Positions 21,198-29,571 of a stretch of DNA of 64,000 nt are shown here, piece after piece. The notes beneath the pieces are model-generated. The model saw only the letters and a program-made list of their open reading frames with translations. It did not search any database and was not told where the DNA came from. Every line of letters starts with the position of its first letter. The stretch's first letter is position 1. A program made the position numbers and the translations under genes. The stretch spans positions 1 through 64,000 of the forward strand of contig NZ_JAOEIY010000008.1 in NCBI RefSeq assembly GCF_025966695.1. The letters are read 5' to 3'. The DNA is from Stutzerimonas sp. S1 (GTDB lineage: Bacteria > Pseudomonadota > Gammaproteobacteria > Pseudomonadales > Pseudomonadaceae).

Positions 21198-22016
21198 ATG
21201 GACCGCTACGGCGTTTTCGGCAACCCCATCGGCCACAGCAAATCCCCGCAGATTCACCGGCAGTTCGCCGCACAGACCGGCCAGGCGCTGAGCTACGAGC
21301 CATTGCTGGCGCCTTTGGAGGATTTCCCCGGCTTTGCCCGCAGGTTCTTCCACGAAGGGCTGGGCGCCAACGTCACCGTGCCGTTCAAGGAACAGGCCTA
21401 CCGCCTGGCCGACCAACTGACCGAGCGTGCCCGGCGCGCCGGGGCGGTGAATACCCTGAAGAAGCTCGCCGACGGCAGCCTGCTGGGCGACAACACTGAT
21501 GGCGTCGGGCTGGTCAGTGACCTGCACAATGCAGGGGTCGCCCTGGCCGGCAAGCGCGTGCTGCTCCTCGGTGCCGGTGGCGCGGTGCGCGGGGTGCTCG
21601 AACCGTTGCTGGCGCAGCGTCCGTTGGCCCTGGTGATCGCCAACCGCACCTTGAGCAAGGCTGAGCAGTTGGCCGCGGAGTTTGCCGAGCTCGGCCCGGT
21701 CACTGCCAGTGCGTTTGCCGACCTGCAGGCGCCGGTCGACGTGATCATCAACGGCACTTCGGCCAGCCTGGCCGGTGATGTGCCGCCGCTCGCCGACAGC
21801 CTGATCATTCCCGGACAGACTTTCTGCTACGACATGATGTACAGCGCCGCGCCGACTGCTTTCTGCCAATGGGCGGCCGCGCGTGGCGCGCCGGTGCGCG
21901 ACGGCCTGGGCATGCTGGTGGAGCAGGCGGCTGCGGCATTCGAGCTGTGGCGCGGCGTGCGCCCGGTCACGGCGCCGGTGCTCGCCGACTTGCGGCGCCA
22001 GCTGACCGCCGGCTGA
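21198..22016 (+). CDS. aroE: Shikimate dehydrogenase (NADP+)
   Basis: AroE reduces 3-dehydroshikimate to shikimate in aromatic amino acid synthesis. The 272-residue protein begins with the substrate-binding [16 protein letters not shown] and has the catalytic Lys in [12 protein letters not shown]. The NADP-binding loop is [16 protein letters not shown], and NRT at the loop end indicates NADP preference. It ends 5 bp from the convergent next gene. Confidence 0.96.
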   Translation: MDRYGVFGNPIGHSKSPQIHRQFAAQTGQALSYEPLLAPLEDFPGFARRFFHEGLGANVTVPFKEQAYRLADQLTERARRAGAVNTLKKLADGSLLGDNTDGVGLVSDLHNAGVALAGKRVLLLGAGGAVRGVLEPLLAQRPLALVIANRTLSKAEQLAAEFAELGPVTASAFADLQAPVDVIINGTSASLAGDVPPLADSLIIPGQTFCYDMMYSAAPTAFCQWAAARGAPVRDGLGMLVEQAAAAFELWRGVRPVTAPVLADLRRQLTAG

Positions 22017-22021
22017 ACCGC

Positions 22022-22609
22022 TCAGGCGCGAAAGTGGATGCGCTGATGGATGTGTTGCGGTTGCTCCAGCTCATCGACGATACCCGCGGCGATGCGCTGC
22101 AGCTGTCGATGCGGATTGCTTTCACCCTGCCCGGCCGCGCTGGCGAGCGTCTCGATACTGACCGGCGCATCGGCTGTGGCCGGCGTATCCACCAGCGTCC
22201 AGCGCAGTGGATGTGTGGCCAGACGATGCAAAGCCGCCGCCACCTCCGGCTGCTCTTCGATGGCCGGGAAATCGGCAATCAGCAGCAGGCGGTTCACCTG
22301 CACCCGTTTCAATCCGAGCAGCAACGCGTCCACCACTTGGTGACAATCCGCTGCTGCCGTCAGCGGTGAGGCGTCGAGCAGACAGATCACCGCATCCATC
22401 CCGGCGACGCTTTGGCTGACATGCACCGGATCGAACAGATCGCCCGGCTTGGTACGCAGACCCGGTCGCGCAGCGATCGAATTGAGATCGTCGAGCAGTG
22501 CGACCGCTTCGTGCTGGCGACTCAGCAGCTCCACCAGCAGCGCATGGCCGAGGTTCGAGTGCGCGCCATACAGCGCGAACTTCAGCCTGGGCGTTTCGGC
22601 GTTGAGCAT
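22022..22609 (-). CDS. NAD(P)-binding Rossmann-fold protein, NmrA-like
   Basis: This 195-residue protein starts with a Rossmann nucleotide-binding pattern (FALYGAHSNLGHALL, residues about 11-25), followed by a second strand ending in DD and a GDLFDPVHVSQSVAGMDAVICL segment, as in NmrA-like and atypical short-chain proteins. No catalytic YxxxK motif is seen, so it is more likely a redox-sensing or binding protein than an enzyme. Its function is unknown to me. It lies alone between aroE and the DUF883 gene. Confidence 0.65.
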   Translation of the reverse strand: MLNAETPRLKFALYGAHSNLGHALLVELLSRQHEAVALLDDLNSIAARPGLRTKPGDLFDPVHVSQSVAGMDAVICLLDASPLTAAADCHQVVDALLLGLKRVQVNRLLLIADFPAIEEQPEVAAALHRLATHPLRWTLVDTPATADAPVSIETLASAAGQGESNPHRQLQRIAAGIVDELEQPQHIHQRIHFRA

Positions 22610-22625
22610 GCAGTAGGTTCTCGCG

Positions 22626-22937
22626 CTAGCGTCGGGTGATCAGATAGCCGATCAGCGCACAGGCGCCCGCGGCCAGGGCCACCGTGGTCCAGGGGTGCTC
22701 GCGGGCGCAGTCCTTGGCCATCCGTCCGGCGTCACGGGTCCGGCGTGAGAGGTCTGCGTAATGATCGTCCCAATGCGCGTCATGCCAGAGCGATTCGGCG
22801 CGTGAGCGCAGATTGTGCAGGCCGTGCCGCGATTCGCGACTGGCGTCCCGCTTGAGTTCGTCGAGGGCCCGCATGAGCGTGTCGATCTCATGCTGGACTT
22901 CGGCACGGGTGGTGGGCGTGTGGCTGAAACGCGACAT
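22626..22937 (-). CDS. DUF883/ElaB-YqjD family membrane-anchored protein
   Basis: This 103-residue protein is made of a charged amphipathic helical part (about 10-78) and one C-terminal membrane segment (about 81-100) followed by two arginines. That is the layout of ElaB/YqjD proteins, which are tail-anchored in the inner membrane; YqjD in E. coli binds ribosomes in stationary phase. The family assignment rests on this layout and on the EHPWTTVALAAGACALIGYLI segment. A strong ribosome binding site, GGGAGG, lies 8 bp upstream. Confidence 0.8.
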   Translation of the reverse strand: MSRFSHTPTTRAEVQHEIDTLMRALDELKRDASRESRHGLHNLRSRAESLWHDAHWDDHYADLSRRTRDAGRMAKDCAREHPWTTVALAAGACALIGYLITRR

Positions 22938-23110
22938 GGTGAAGCCTCCCCTGTGATCAATGTGAGAGTTTGACCCTGAATTGGCTGGAAGGTGCGATTC
23001 GTCACGGTGAGACGGCGCGTCGGCGCGGGGAGCGCTACGCTGAAAATGTGGGTTGTGGTCGGCAAGTCGGCCGAGACCTGGGAAGTGCCTTGCGCAGCCG
23101 CATGCGGGAG

Positions 23111-23139
23111 CTGCGATGCGTCTGCGCCGGGCTTATACT
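23111..23139 (+). promoter_or_regulatory. Candidate sigma-70 promoter of pbpG
   Basis: CTGCGA (23111-23116) and TATACT (23134-23139) are separated by 17 bp and lie 57 bp before the GTG start. The -10 box is good, the -35 box only moderate. Confidence 0.4.
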
Positions 23140-23195
23140 GCGCGCCGCGTCTGTCGTTGCGGCGCGTCCCGTTTCAGCATTTTTGGGTGAAGTCC

Positions 23196-24107
23196 GTGAA
23201 GCTACGTCATGCGTTCCTGGGACTGCTGCTGGCATGCAGCAGCGTCGTATCGGCCACGGTGGCCACCGCTGCGGCGAAGGCCCAGCAGGAACTGGCGTCT
23301 GGCAGCGCGCTGCTGGTCGATCTGCAGACCAATGAGGTGCTGTATTCCAGCAATCCTGATCTGGTGGTGCCGATCGCCTCGGTGACCAAGCTGATGACGG
23401 CGATGGTGACACTGGACGCCAAACTGCCGCTGGACCAGATGCTGCCAGTGACCATCCGCGAAACTGCAGAAATGCGCGGGGTGTATTCACGCGTGCGCCT
23501 CGGCAGCGAGATCAGCCGCCGCAACATGCTGCTGCTAACCCTGATGTCCTCGGAGAATCGCGCAGCGGCGAGCCTGGCGCATCATTACCCGGGCGGCTAC
23601 AGCGCCTTCATCCAGGCAATGAACGCCAAGGCGCGCGCGCTGGGGATGAGCAGCACCCGTTACGTCGAGCCCACCGGGCTGTCGGAGCGCAACGTGTCCA
23701 GCGCCAATGATCTGGTCAAGCTGATCCGCGCCAGCCAGCGCTATCCGCTGATCGAGCAGTTCAGCACCACCCGCGAGAAGACCGTAGCGTTCCGCAAGCC
23801 GGGCTACACCCTTGGCTTTCGCAACACCAACGCGCTGGTGCGCAAACCCAACTGGGACATCCAGCTGACCAAGACCGGCTTCACCAACGCCGCCGGCCAC
23901 TGCTTGGTGATGCGCACCACCATGAACCGGCGTCCGGTGGCTTTCGTGGTGCTGGACGCCTTCGGCAAATACACCCACATGGCCGATGCCAACCGACTGA
24001 AGAAGTGGGTCGAGACCGGCACCATCACCCCGGTTCCGGCGGCAGCGCTGGCCTACAAGAAGCAGAAGATGGCGCAGCGTCAGCAGCTGTTGCAGGCCGC
24101 GCAGTAA
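23196..24107 (+). CDS. pbpG: D-alanyl-D-alanine endopeptidase PBP7 (PbpG)
   Basis: PbpG cleaves peptide crosslinks in peptidoglycan in the periplasm. The 303-residue protein has a signal peptide (about 1-27) and the three penicillin-binding motifs: SVTK at 62-65 (catalytic serine), SEN in LMSSENRAA, and KTG in [11 protein letters not shown]. Its short length and lack of a C-terminal membrane anchor fit PBP7 rather than DacA. The GTG start gives the expected signal sequence; the frame opens earlier, but that part has no support. Confidence 0.92.
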   Translation: MKLRHAFLGLLLACSSVVSATVATAAAKAQQELASGSALLVDLQTNEVLYSSNPDLVVPIASVTKLMTAMVTLDAKLPLDQMLPVTIRETAEMRGVYSRVRLGSEISRRNMLLLTLMSSENRAAASLAHHYPGGYSAFIQAMNAKARALGMSSTRYVEPTGLSERNVSSANDLVKLIRASQRYPLIEQFSTTREKTVAFRKPGYTLGFRNTNALVRKPNWDIQLTKTGFTNAAGHCLVMRTTMNRRPVAFVVLDAFGKYTHMADANRLKKWVETGTITPVPAAALAYKKQKMAQRQQLLQAAQ

Positions 24108-24130
24108 CCGTCAGCGTTTCATCGGGATAA

Positions 24131-24158
24131 AAAACGCCGCATCACGCGGCGTTTTTTG
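24131..24158. terminator. Bidirectional intrinsic terminator after pbpG
   Basis: A 10-bp stem (24131-24140 with 24146-24155) with an ATCAC loop begins with four A and ends in TTTTTT. It lies between pbpG and a convergent membrane-protein gene and should work for both. Confidence 0.9.
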
Positions 24159-24170
24159 TTGAGGCGTGAT

Positions 24171-24497
24171 TCAGACAGCGCCAAGCCGCTGGATCGACAG
24201 GAAGAACACCAGCAGCACGCTGTTGATCGCCCAGGCGGCAGTGAGCAGGCGCGCCATGTCGCCGTAGAGCTTGTCGCGCACATTGTCCGCGCAGAGCCAG
24301 ATCTCGGTGATGATCCACGCCGTATAGCCGAGAATCAGCCCGAACATCATCAGATTGGTGGCCAGTGAGGCGCCGTTGAAATAGCCGAACAGCGCCATGC
24401 CCCAGAGAATATGGCTGGGAATCACGCCGTAGAGCCAGAACACTACGCCCAAGGGACGTTTGATCAGCAGGGAAGCCAGCGGAGAAGTGGGTTTCAT
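24171..24497 (-). CDS. Small inner-membrane protein of unknown function
   Basis: This 108-residue hydrophobic protein has about three membrane segments (about 14-38, 47-67 and 84-103) and no recognisable catalytic motif. I start it at the ATG at 24497 with AAGGA upstream. The open frame continues beyond, but that part is basic and unrelated. It faces pbpG tail to tail and is separated by the iron-locus promoter region from the DUF2946 gene. I do not recognise a family. Confidence 0.7.
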   Translation of the reverse strand: MKPTSPLASLLIKRPLGVVFWLYGVIPSHILWGMALFGYFNGASLATNLMMFGLILGYTAWIITEIWLCADNVRDKLYGDMARLLTAAWAINSVLLVFFLSIQRLGAV

Positions 24498-24654
24498 GGC
24501 TGCAATCCTTGTTCTAGAGGACTTGATCGTCAAACACGGAGCCGCGGATGACGTCGGCGGGCGACTGCGAAAGCGCCTCGCGCTTGAATTCACTCTAGTT
24601 CGACACCGAGTGCGTCGCAATGTCGCACCCGGTGATGCGCTGCGCAGCCGGTTC

Positions 24655-24693
24655 TTGAGTTTGCGCAATTTCACTTATTGATATTAATTCTTA
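24655..24693 (+). promoter_or_regulatory. Candidate promoter with overlapping Fur box
   Basis: TGATATT-A-ATTCTTA at 24679-24693 matches 11 of 14 positions of the 7-1-7 Fur operator half-sites (TGATAAT-n-ATTATCA). It overlaps a possible -10 box (TGATAT, 24679-24684) placed 18 bp after TTGAGT (24655-24660). This would make the downstream DUF2946, TonB receptor and PepSY genes iron-repressed. The match is by eye. Confidence 0.5.
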
Positions 24694-24725
24694 AGATCAC
24701 CCACCTTTCTCACCCGGACTCCTCA

Positions 24726-25118
24726 ATGCGTAGGCGCCGTTCGACAGCCTGGATCGCCTGCCTGGCCATGCTCCTGCATGTGCTGGCGATGCCGCTTGCC
24801 GGCAGCCTGTCGGCCGAGACCAAGCGGTTGCTTGGCTGGGGCGGGTACTGTCCGCTGGCGCAGCAGCTCGAACATGCCGGCCATGCGCAGGTCACTGCCG
24901 ACCAGGAAGATTCCGCCCCGGCCGCCCATCACGCCGGTATGCCGCAATGCTGCTGTGGCGCCGGATTCGCCGGATTCGCCGCACTGCCCAGCGCCGTCCC
25001 GCCGCTGCCCGACCCGCGTGCCCGCCTGCTGGCACGCCTGCCTGCGGAACCCGCACTGCTTCCTGCACCGCGTCATCAATGGCCGGCGCTCAACCCGCGC
25101 GCCTCCCCCACCGCCTGA
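24726..25118 (+). CDS. DUF2946-like Cys/His-rich exported protein
   Basis: This 130-residue protein has an N-terminal basic stretch and hydrophobic signal or anchor (about 1-24). It then has scattered metal-type ligands, notably HHAGMPQCCCG at about 70-80, and a Pro/Ala-rich C-terminus. This looks like the DUF2946 family, which is commonly found beside TonB receptors and metal genes. It precedes a TonB-dependent receptor by 125 bp and follows a Fur-box candidate. I infer a metal-related periplasmic role; the exact job is unknown. Confidence 0.6.
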   Translation: MRRRRSTAWIACLAMLLHVLAMPLAGSLSAETKRLLGWGGYCPLAQQLEHAGHAQVTADQEDSAPAAHHAGMPQCCCGAGFAGFAALPSAVPPLPDPRARLLARLPAEPALLPAPRHQWPALNPRASPTA

Positions 25119-25243
25119 AGCGGGCCGACCGGCCCTTTCGATATCTCACCGTACCGGCATCGCGGCCATGGCTGCGCGCCCCGTAGCCGATCACCCGGCA
25201 TTCGCCCTGCCGGGACACGAATCGCTTCAAGGAAAAATCATCG

Positions 25244-27289
25244 ATGACCTTTCACCTGCGCGCCAAGCGCCGCTCCACCCTGCCCTGCGTGCTGGCCGGC
25301 TCGGCCCTGCTGACGCTCTGTACAACGGCGAACGCCGACAACCGCGCCGATTCCGCCCTGAGCCTGGGCACCACCACCGTCACCGCCGACAGCAGCGGCC
25401 CGCTGCAGACCAGCAGCGTCATCAGCTCGGTCGACCTGCTCGGCGGCGACATTCTCGAACAGCAGCCGGTGCTCTACAGCTGGGAGCTGTTCCGCCGCGC
25501 GCCGGGGGTGATGCTCACCGAATTCGGCCAGGGCACGACCTCGGGCAAGCTGTCGTTCCGCGGCTTCAACGGCGAGGGCGAGGTCAACGCGGTCAAGCTG
25601 CTGATCGACGGCATTCCGAGCAACAGCAACGACGGCAACATGCCCTACCTGGACATGCTGTTCCCGCTGGAAATCGACGGCATCGAGGTGGTGCGCGGCA
25701 CCAACGACCCGCGCTATGGCCTGTACAACATCGCCGGCAACGTCACCGTGCATTCACGCACCGGTGGCGATTACGGCAAGGCGCGGCTGCGCTACGGCAG
25801 TTACGACACCCAGGAGCTGCAGGTGGCCAAGGGCATCGAGGGCAGCAACTGGACGCAGAATTACTTCATCGGCCAGCAGAAGAGCGGCGGCTATCGCGAT
25901 CACGCCGATGCCGAGCGCACCAGCCTGTCCGGCAAGTGGTTCTACCAGCCGGACTCCGCTGCCTGGCGCCTGGGCCTGATCGCCCGCCACTACGAGGCCG
26001 ATGCCAACGAGCCGGGCTACCTGTCACGCGAGGATGCGCGCCATTCGCCGCGCGAGTCCTACGCGCTGTCGGCAACCGACATGGGCGAGCGCGAAATGAA
26101 CCAGCTCAGCCTGCATCTGGACAGCGAGCTGGCCGCCGATCTGTCGTGGGCCACCAAGGTCTGGCTCAACACCCTCGATGACGACCGCTGGGTGCGTTTC
26201 TCGCAATCGGCGCCGCAGCAGCAGCGCACCACCGAGGAGCGCCACTACGGCGCGCGCAGTTCGCTGACCTACCGCCCGGAGGTGGCCTGGCTATACGACT
26301 TCTCCCTCGAAGGCGGGCTCGATACCGAGCAGCAGCGCAACCGCAGCGAGCGTTACACCAGCGTTGAGCGCGAGCCGGTGGCGCAGACCCGCGACCAGCG
26401 CTTCGACTACGACAGCTACGGTGCATACCTGCAGGCGGTGATCCAGCCGGTGGAGTCGCTGAAGATCATCCCGGCCTTTCGCGTCGATCGCATCGAGGGT
26501 GACTACACCGACGAGCTGGCCGGCAACGACTATTCGATCAACGACTACGGCACCATCGAGCAGCCGAAGATCAGCCTGGTGTACACCCCGGTGCAGCAGC
26601 TCAGCCTGTACGGCAACTGGGGTCGGACCTTCCAGATCGGCACCGGCGCCGCGGCCTACAAGGTGCCGCCGCGCACTACCGACCTGTCGCCGTCGATCAA
26701 CGACGGCTGGGAAACCGGCCTCAAGTTCAACCCGACGCCCTGGCTCGACGGTCGCATCGCCTACTGGGAGCAGGTGGCCTCCGACGAGGTGCGCCGCCGG
26801 CTCAACGACCCCAGCGGCGAATCGGAAAACCTCGGCCAGACGCGGCGCTGGGGTTACGACGCGCAGCTCAACCTCTACCCGAGCGCGGAGCTGAGCCTGT
26901 GGCTGGCGCACTCCTGGCAGTTCTCCGAGATCGAGAAGGCCGACCCGAGCCTGCCGGCCAGCCAGGGCCAGGAGATCGACCACGTGCCGCAGCGCCTGTA
27001 TTCGGCCGGCAGCACCTACCAGGCGACGCCGGACCTGCAGCTCAGCGCCTGGCTCAACGGCCAGACCGACTACTACCTCGAGCGCGAGAATACCCAGGGC
27101 ACCTACGGCGGCTATGTGCTGTTCAACCTCGGCGCCAGCTACCAGCTGACCGAGCAGTTGGCGGTCGACCTGCAGCTGAAGAACCTCACCGACCGCTACT
27201 ACGAGTACGTCTGGTACGACGGTGTGCAGTCGCTGCATGCGCCGGGTGACGGTCGCGCGCTGTACGCCGCCGTGACCCTGGACTTCTGA
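25244..27289 (+). CDS. TonB-dependent outer-membrane receptor (probable ferric siderophore)
   Basis: This 681-residue outer-membrane protein has a signal peptide (about 1-32), a plug domain (about 50-165, with LSFRGFNGEGEVNAVKLLIDG and IEVVRGTNDPRYGLYNIAG) and a C-terminal beta-barrel ending in a phenylalanine (AAVTLDF), the normal sorting signal. It imports a metal complex using TonB energy. The neighbours, a PepSY membrane protein 5 bp downstream and a Fur-box candidate upstream, argue for iron; the exact siderophore cannot be read. No N-terminal signalling domain of the FecA type is present. Confidence 0.9.
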   Translation: MTFHLRAKRRSTLPCVLAGSALLTLCTTANADNRADSALSLGTTTVTADSSGPLQTSSVISSVDLLGGDILEQQPVLYSWELFRRAPGVMLTEFGQGTTSGKLSFRGFNGEGEVNAVKLLIDGIPSNSNDGNMPYLDMLFPLEIDGIEVVRGTNDPRYGLYNIAGNVTVHSRTGGDYGKARLRYGSYDTQELQVAKGIEGSNWTQNYFIGQQKSGGYRDHADAERTSLSGKWFYQPDSAAWRLGLIARHYEADANEPGYLSREDARHSPRESYALSATDMGEREMNQLSLHLDSELAADLSWATKVWLNTLDDDRWVRFSQSAPQQQRTTEERHYGARSSLTYRPEVAWLYDFSLEGGLDTEQQRNRSERYTSVEREPVAQTRDQRFDYDSYGAYLQAVIQPVESLKIIPAFRVDRIEGDYTDELAGNDYSINDYGTIEQPKISLVYTPVQQLSLYGNWGRTFQIGTGAAAYKVPPRTTDLSPSINDGWETGLKFNPTPWLDGRIAYWEQVASDEVRRRLNDPSGESENLGQTRRWGYDAQLNLYPSAELSLWLAHSWQFSEIEKADPSLPASQGQEIDHVPQRLYSAGSTYQATPDLQLSAWLNGQTDYYLERENTQGTYGGYVLFNLGASYQLTEQLAVDLQLKNLTDRYYEYVWYDGVQSLHAPGDGRALYAAVTLDF

Positions 27290-27294
27290 GCGGC

Positions 27295-28815
27295 ATGAAG
27301 CGCTACCTGTTCCTGGCGCACCGCTGGCTCGGCATCGTCCTCGGCGTGTTCGTGCTGCTGTGGATCATCAGCGGCGCGGTAATGCTCTACGTCGGCTATC
27401 CCAAGCTGACCAGCGGCGAGCACCTGGCGCGGCTGGCACCGCTGGCCGGCGATTGCTGCGTCGCGCCTGGGGTGGCGCTGGCGGCCGCGGGCGCGCGCCC
27501 GGTGAGCCGTCTGCGCCTGACCAGCGCCGGTGGCTCGCCGCGTTACCTGGTCGACTATGGCGAGGGTCCGCTGGTCGCGGTCGATGCACGGAGCGGCCGG
27601 CGCATCGAGCGGATCGGTCCGGGCGAGGCGCTGGCCAGCGCGCGGCAATTCGCCGGCGGCGCCGCGGTTCGTCTCGTCGACCTGATCGAGGAAGACGCCT
27701 GGACGCGCAACCACGCGCTGGCGCGCGAACGGCCGCTGTACCGCGTGCAGAGTGCCGACGCCGAAGGCCGTCTGCTCTACGTCTCCAGCCATACCGGGCT
27801 GGTGGTGCGCGATGCGTCCACGCGGGAACGTGCCTGGAACTATCTGGGCGCCTGGCTGCACTGGCTGTATCCGCTGCGCGAGCTGCTGCCCAAGGCCGCC
27901 TGGGCTGTGGCGCTGGTCCACGGCGCGCTGCTGGCGGGACTGATGGTGCTGCTGGGCCTGCTCATCGGTCTGCTGCGCTGGCGCTTCGCCGGTCGCTACC
28001 GCAACGGTTCGCGCTCGCCCTACCCGAGCGGCGCCGGGCGTCTGCATCATGTCGGCGGCTTGCTGGGTGGCGGTGTGCTGCTGGTCTGGCTGGTCAGTGG
28101 CCTGCTGTCGATGGAGCCCTGGGGGCTGTTCGTCAGCCGCTCGACCATCGATGTCGAGGCGCTGCACGGCACGCTGCGCCCGCAGGTGCTGGGCGACAAC
28201 CTGCCGGGCGCGCTGCGTCAGTTGCGTCGGGCCGGTATCGAGCCGGTCGAACTGCAATGGCGGATGCTGGGAGGCGAGGCCTACCTGACGGGCATCGATG
28301 CCCGGGGCGAGACCCGCATCCTGTCCGCTGCTGGCGGGCCGCCACTGGCGCGTCTGGATCAGGCGGTGCTGGAGCGCAGTATCCGGCGAGCCTGGCCCGC
28401 TCAGCGACCGCAGTTCGACTGGCTGGCGCGCGAGGATTTCCACTACTACGCGCGCAGCGAACCCAGCCTCTACAGTGACCTGCCGCGCCGCCTGCCGGTG
28501 CTGCGCGTGCGCTTCGACGATCCGGCGGCGACCTGGCTGCACATCGATCCCTACAGCGGCGCCGTCCTTGAACAGCTCGACGAACGTCGGCGCGCGGTGC
28601 GCTGGCTGTTCAAGCTGCTGCACAGCTGGGACTGGCCGCCGTTGCTACGCCATGCCGGGCTGCGTGACGGCCTGCTGCTGGCGCTCAGCGCCGGGGTACT
28701 GCTGATTGCCGCCACGGGCGTGATACTGGGCTGGCGGCGACTCAGGCGCCGATCACGGCAGAGGGCCGTCGCCGCAAAGACAAGCGGGACCGGCGCGCGG
28801 TTGCCAGCGCGCTAA
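27295..28815 (+). CDS. PepSY-associated membrane protein, probable ferric-siderophore reductase
   Basis: This 506-residue inner-membrane protein has four membrane segments (about 8-31, 200-225, 248-272 and 460-483) and periplasmic PepSY-type loops. Histidines near the membrane segments (FLAHRWLG, LHHVGG, LLHSWDWP) are typical of PepSY_TM proteins and could bind heme. Relatives beside siderophore receptors are thought to reduce ferric siderophores in the periplasm. The start lies 5 bp after the receptor stop, indicating one operon. Confidence 0.82.
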   Translation: MKRYLFLAHRWLGIVLGVFVLLWIISGAVMLYVGYPKLTSGEHLARLAPLAGDCCVAPGVALAAAGARPVSRLRLTSAGGSPRYLVDYGEGPLVAVDARSGRRIERIGPGEALASARQFAGGAAVRLVDLIEEDAWTRNHALARERPLYRVQSADAEGRLLYVSSHTGLVVRDASTRERAWNYLGAWLHWLYPLRELLPKAAWAVALVHGALLAGLMVLLGLLIGLLRWRFAGRYRNGSRSPYPSGAGRLHHVGGLLGGGVLLVWLVSGLLSMEPWGLFVSRSTIDVEALHGTLRPQVLGDNLPGALRQLRRAGIEPVELQWRMLGGEAYLTGIDARGETRILSAAGGPPLARLDQAVLERSIRRAWPAQRPQFDWLAREDFHYYARSEPSLYSDLPRRLPVLRVRFDDPAATWLHIDPYSGAVLEQLDERRRAVRWLFKLLHSWDWPPLLRHAGLRDGLLLALSAGVLLIAATGVILGWRRLRRRSRQRAVAAKTSGTGARLPAR

Positions 28816-28940
28816 TGCGAGGCTGCCAGGTCGGTCAGGCGGCCTCGCTCGGCTGGGCGCAAGGCGACCGGCGATCTGGCGCCCTTCGCGTGGCTACGGC
28901 ATGTCGCTATAGTGCCGCCGCCCCACCCCGAGGACGTCGC

Positions 28941-29555
28941 GTGTTCGTTACCCTTCCCCTGCGTCTTTACCTGCTCGCCGCCCTGCTGCTCGGCAGTGCT
29001 TCGGTCCAGGCGCAGGCCAGCTGCGCCGTCGGCCAGCAGCCGATCTGTCTGGCCGGTAGCTGCATCTGTGTGCCCGGTTCGTCGGCGGATGCCCGTGCCG
29101 TGTACGACCGCGTGCAGCAGATGAGCGCGGTCGCCCTGCAGGGCTGGATCGAGCAGTCGCGCGACCAGCTGATCGCCGCCGGTGCCGAGCCGATCCCGCT
29201 GCACCTGCGCCTGCAGCTGGAACCCTACTTCGATCTCGCCGTGCTGGAGACGGCACGCTTTCGCGTCGGCGACCAGGTCGCGCTGGATGCTGGCAACGCC
29301 CTGCTGCGCAATCCGGACGTCAACGCCGTCACCCTGATCGACGTCATCGTCTTCCGCCGGCCGGCGGACGCGCAGCACAACGTCGCGCTGTGGGCCCATG
29401 AGCTCAAGCACGTCGAACAGTATCTGGAATGGGGCGTTGCCGAATTCGCGCGGCGCTACACGCTGGATCACCGCGCGGTTGAAAGCCCGGCCTACGCGCT
29501 GGAGCGGGAAGTGGAAAAGGCCCTGGGCGAAGCCGCCGCCACGGCAGCGCCCTGA
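28941..29555 (+). CDS. Secreted HExxH putative zinc metallopeptidase (DUF4157-like)
   Basis: This 204-residue protein has a signal peptide (about 1-27) and a cysteine-rich N-terminus (CAVGQQPICLAGSCICVPG). HELKH at 153-157 within ALWAHELKHVEQYLEWG fits the HExxH zinc site of the DUF4157 group. The following VESPAYALE is also typical of these proteins. I start it at a GTG with GAGGA upstream. Proteolytic activity is not shown. It lies 125 bp after the PepSY gene and converges on pgm, so it may be a separate unit. Confidence 0.75.
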   Translation: MFVTLPLRLYLLAALLLGSASVQAQASCAVGQQPICLAGSCICVPGSSADARAVYDRVQQMSAVALQGWIEQSRDQLIAAGAEPIPLHLRLQLEPYFDLAVLETARFRVGDQVALDAGNALLRNPDVNAVTLIDVIVFRRPADAQHNVALWAHELKHVEQYLEWGVAEFARRYTLDHRAVESPAYALEREVEKALGEAAATAAP

Positions 29556-29571
29556 ACCTGTCGGCTGACGG

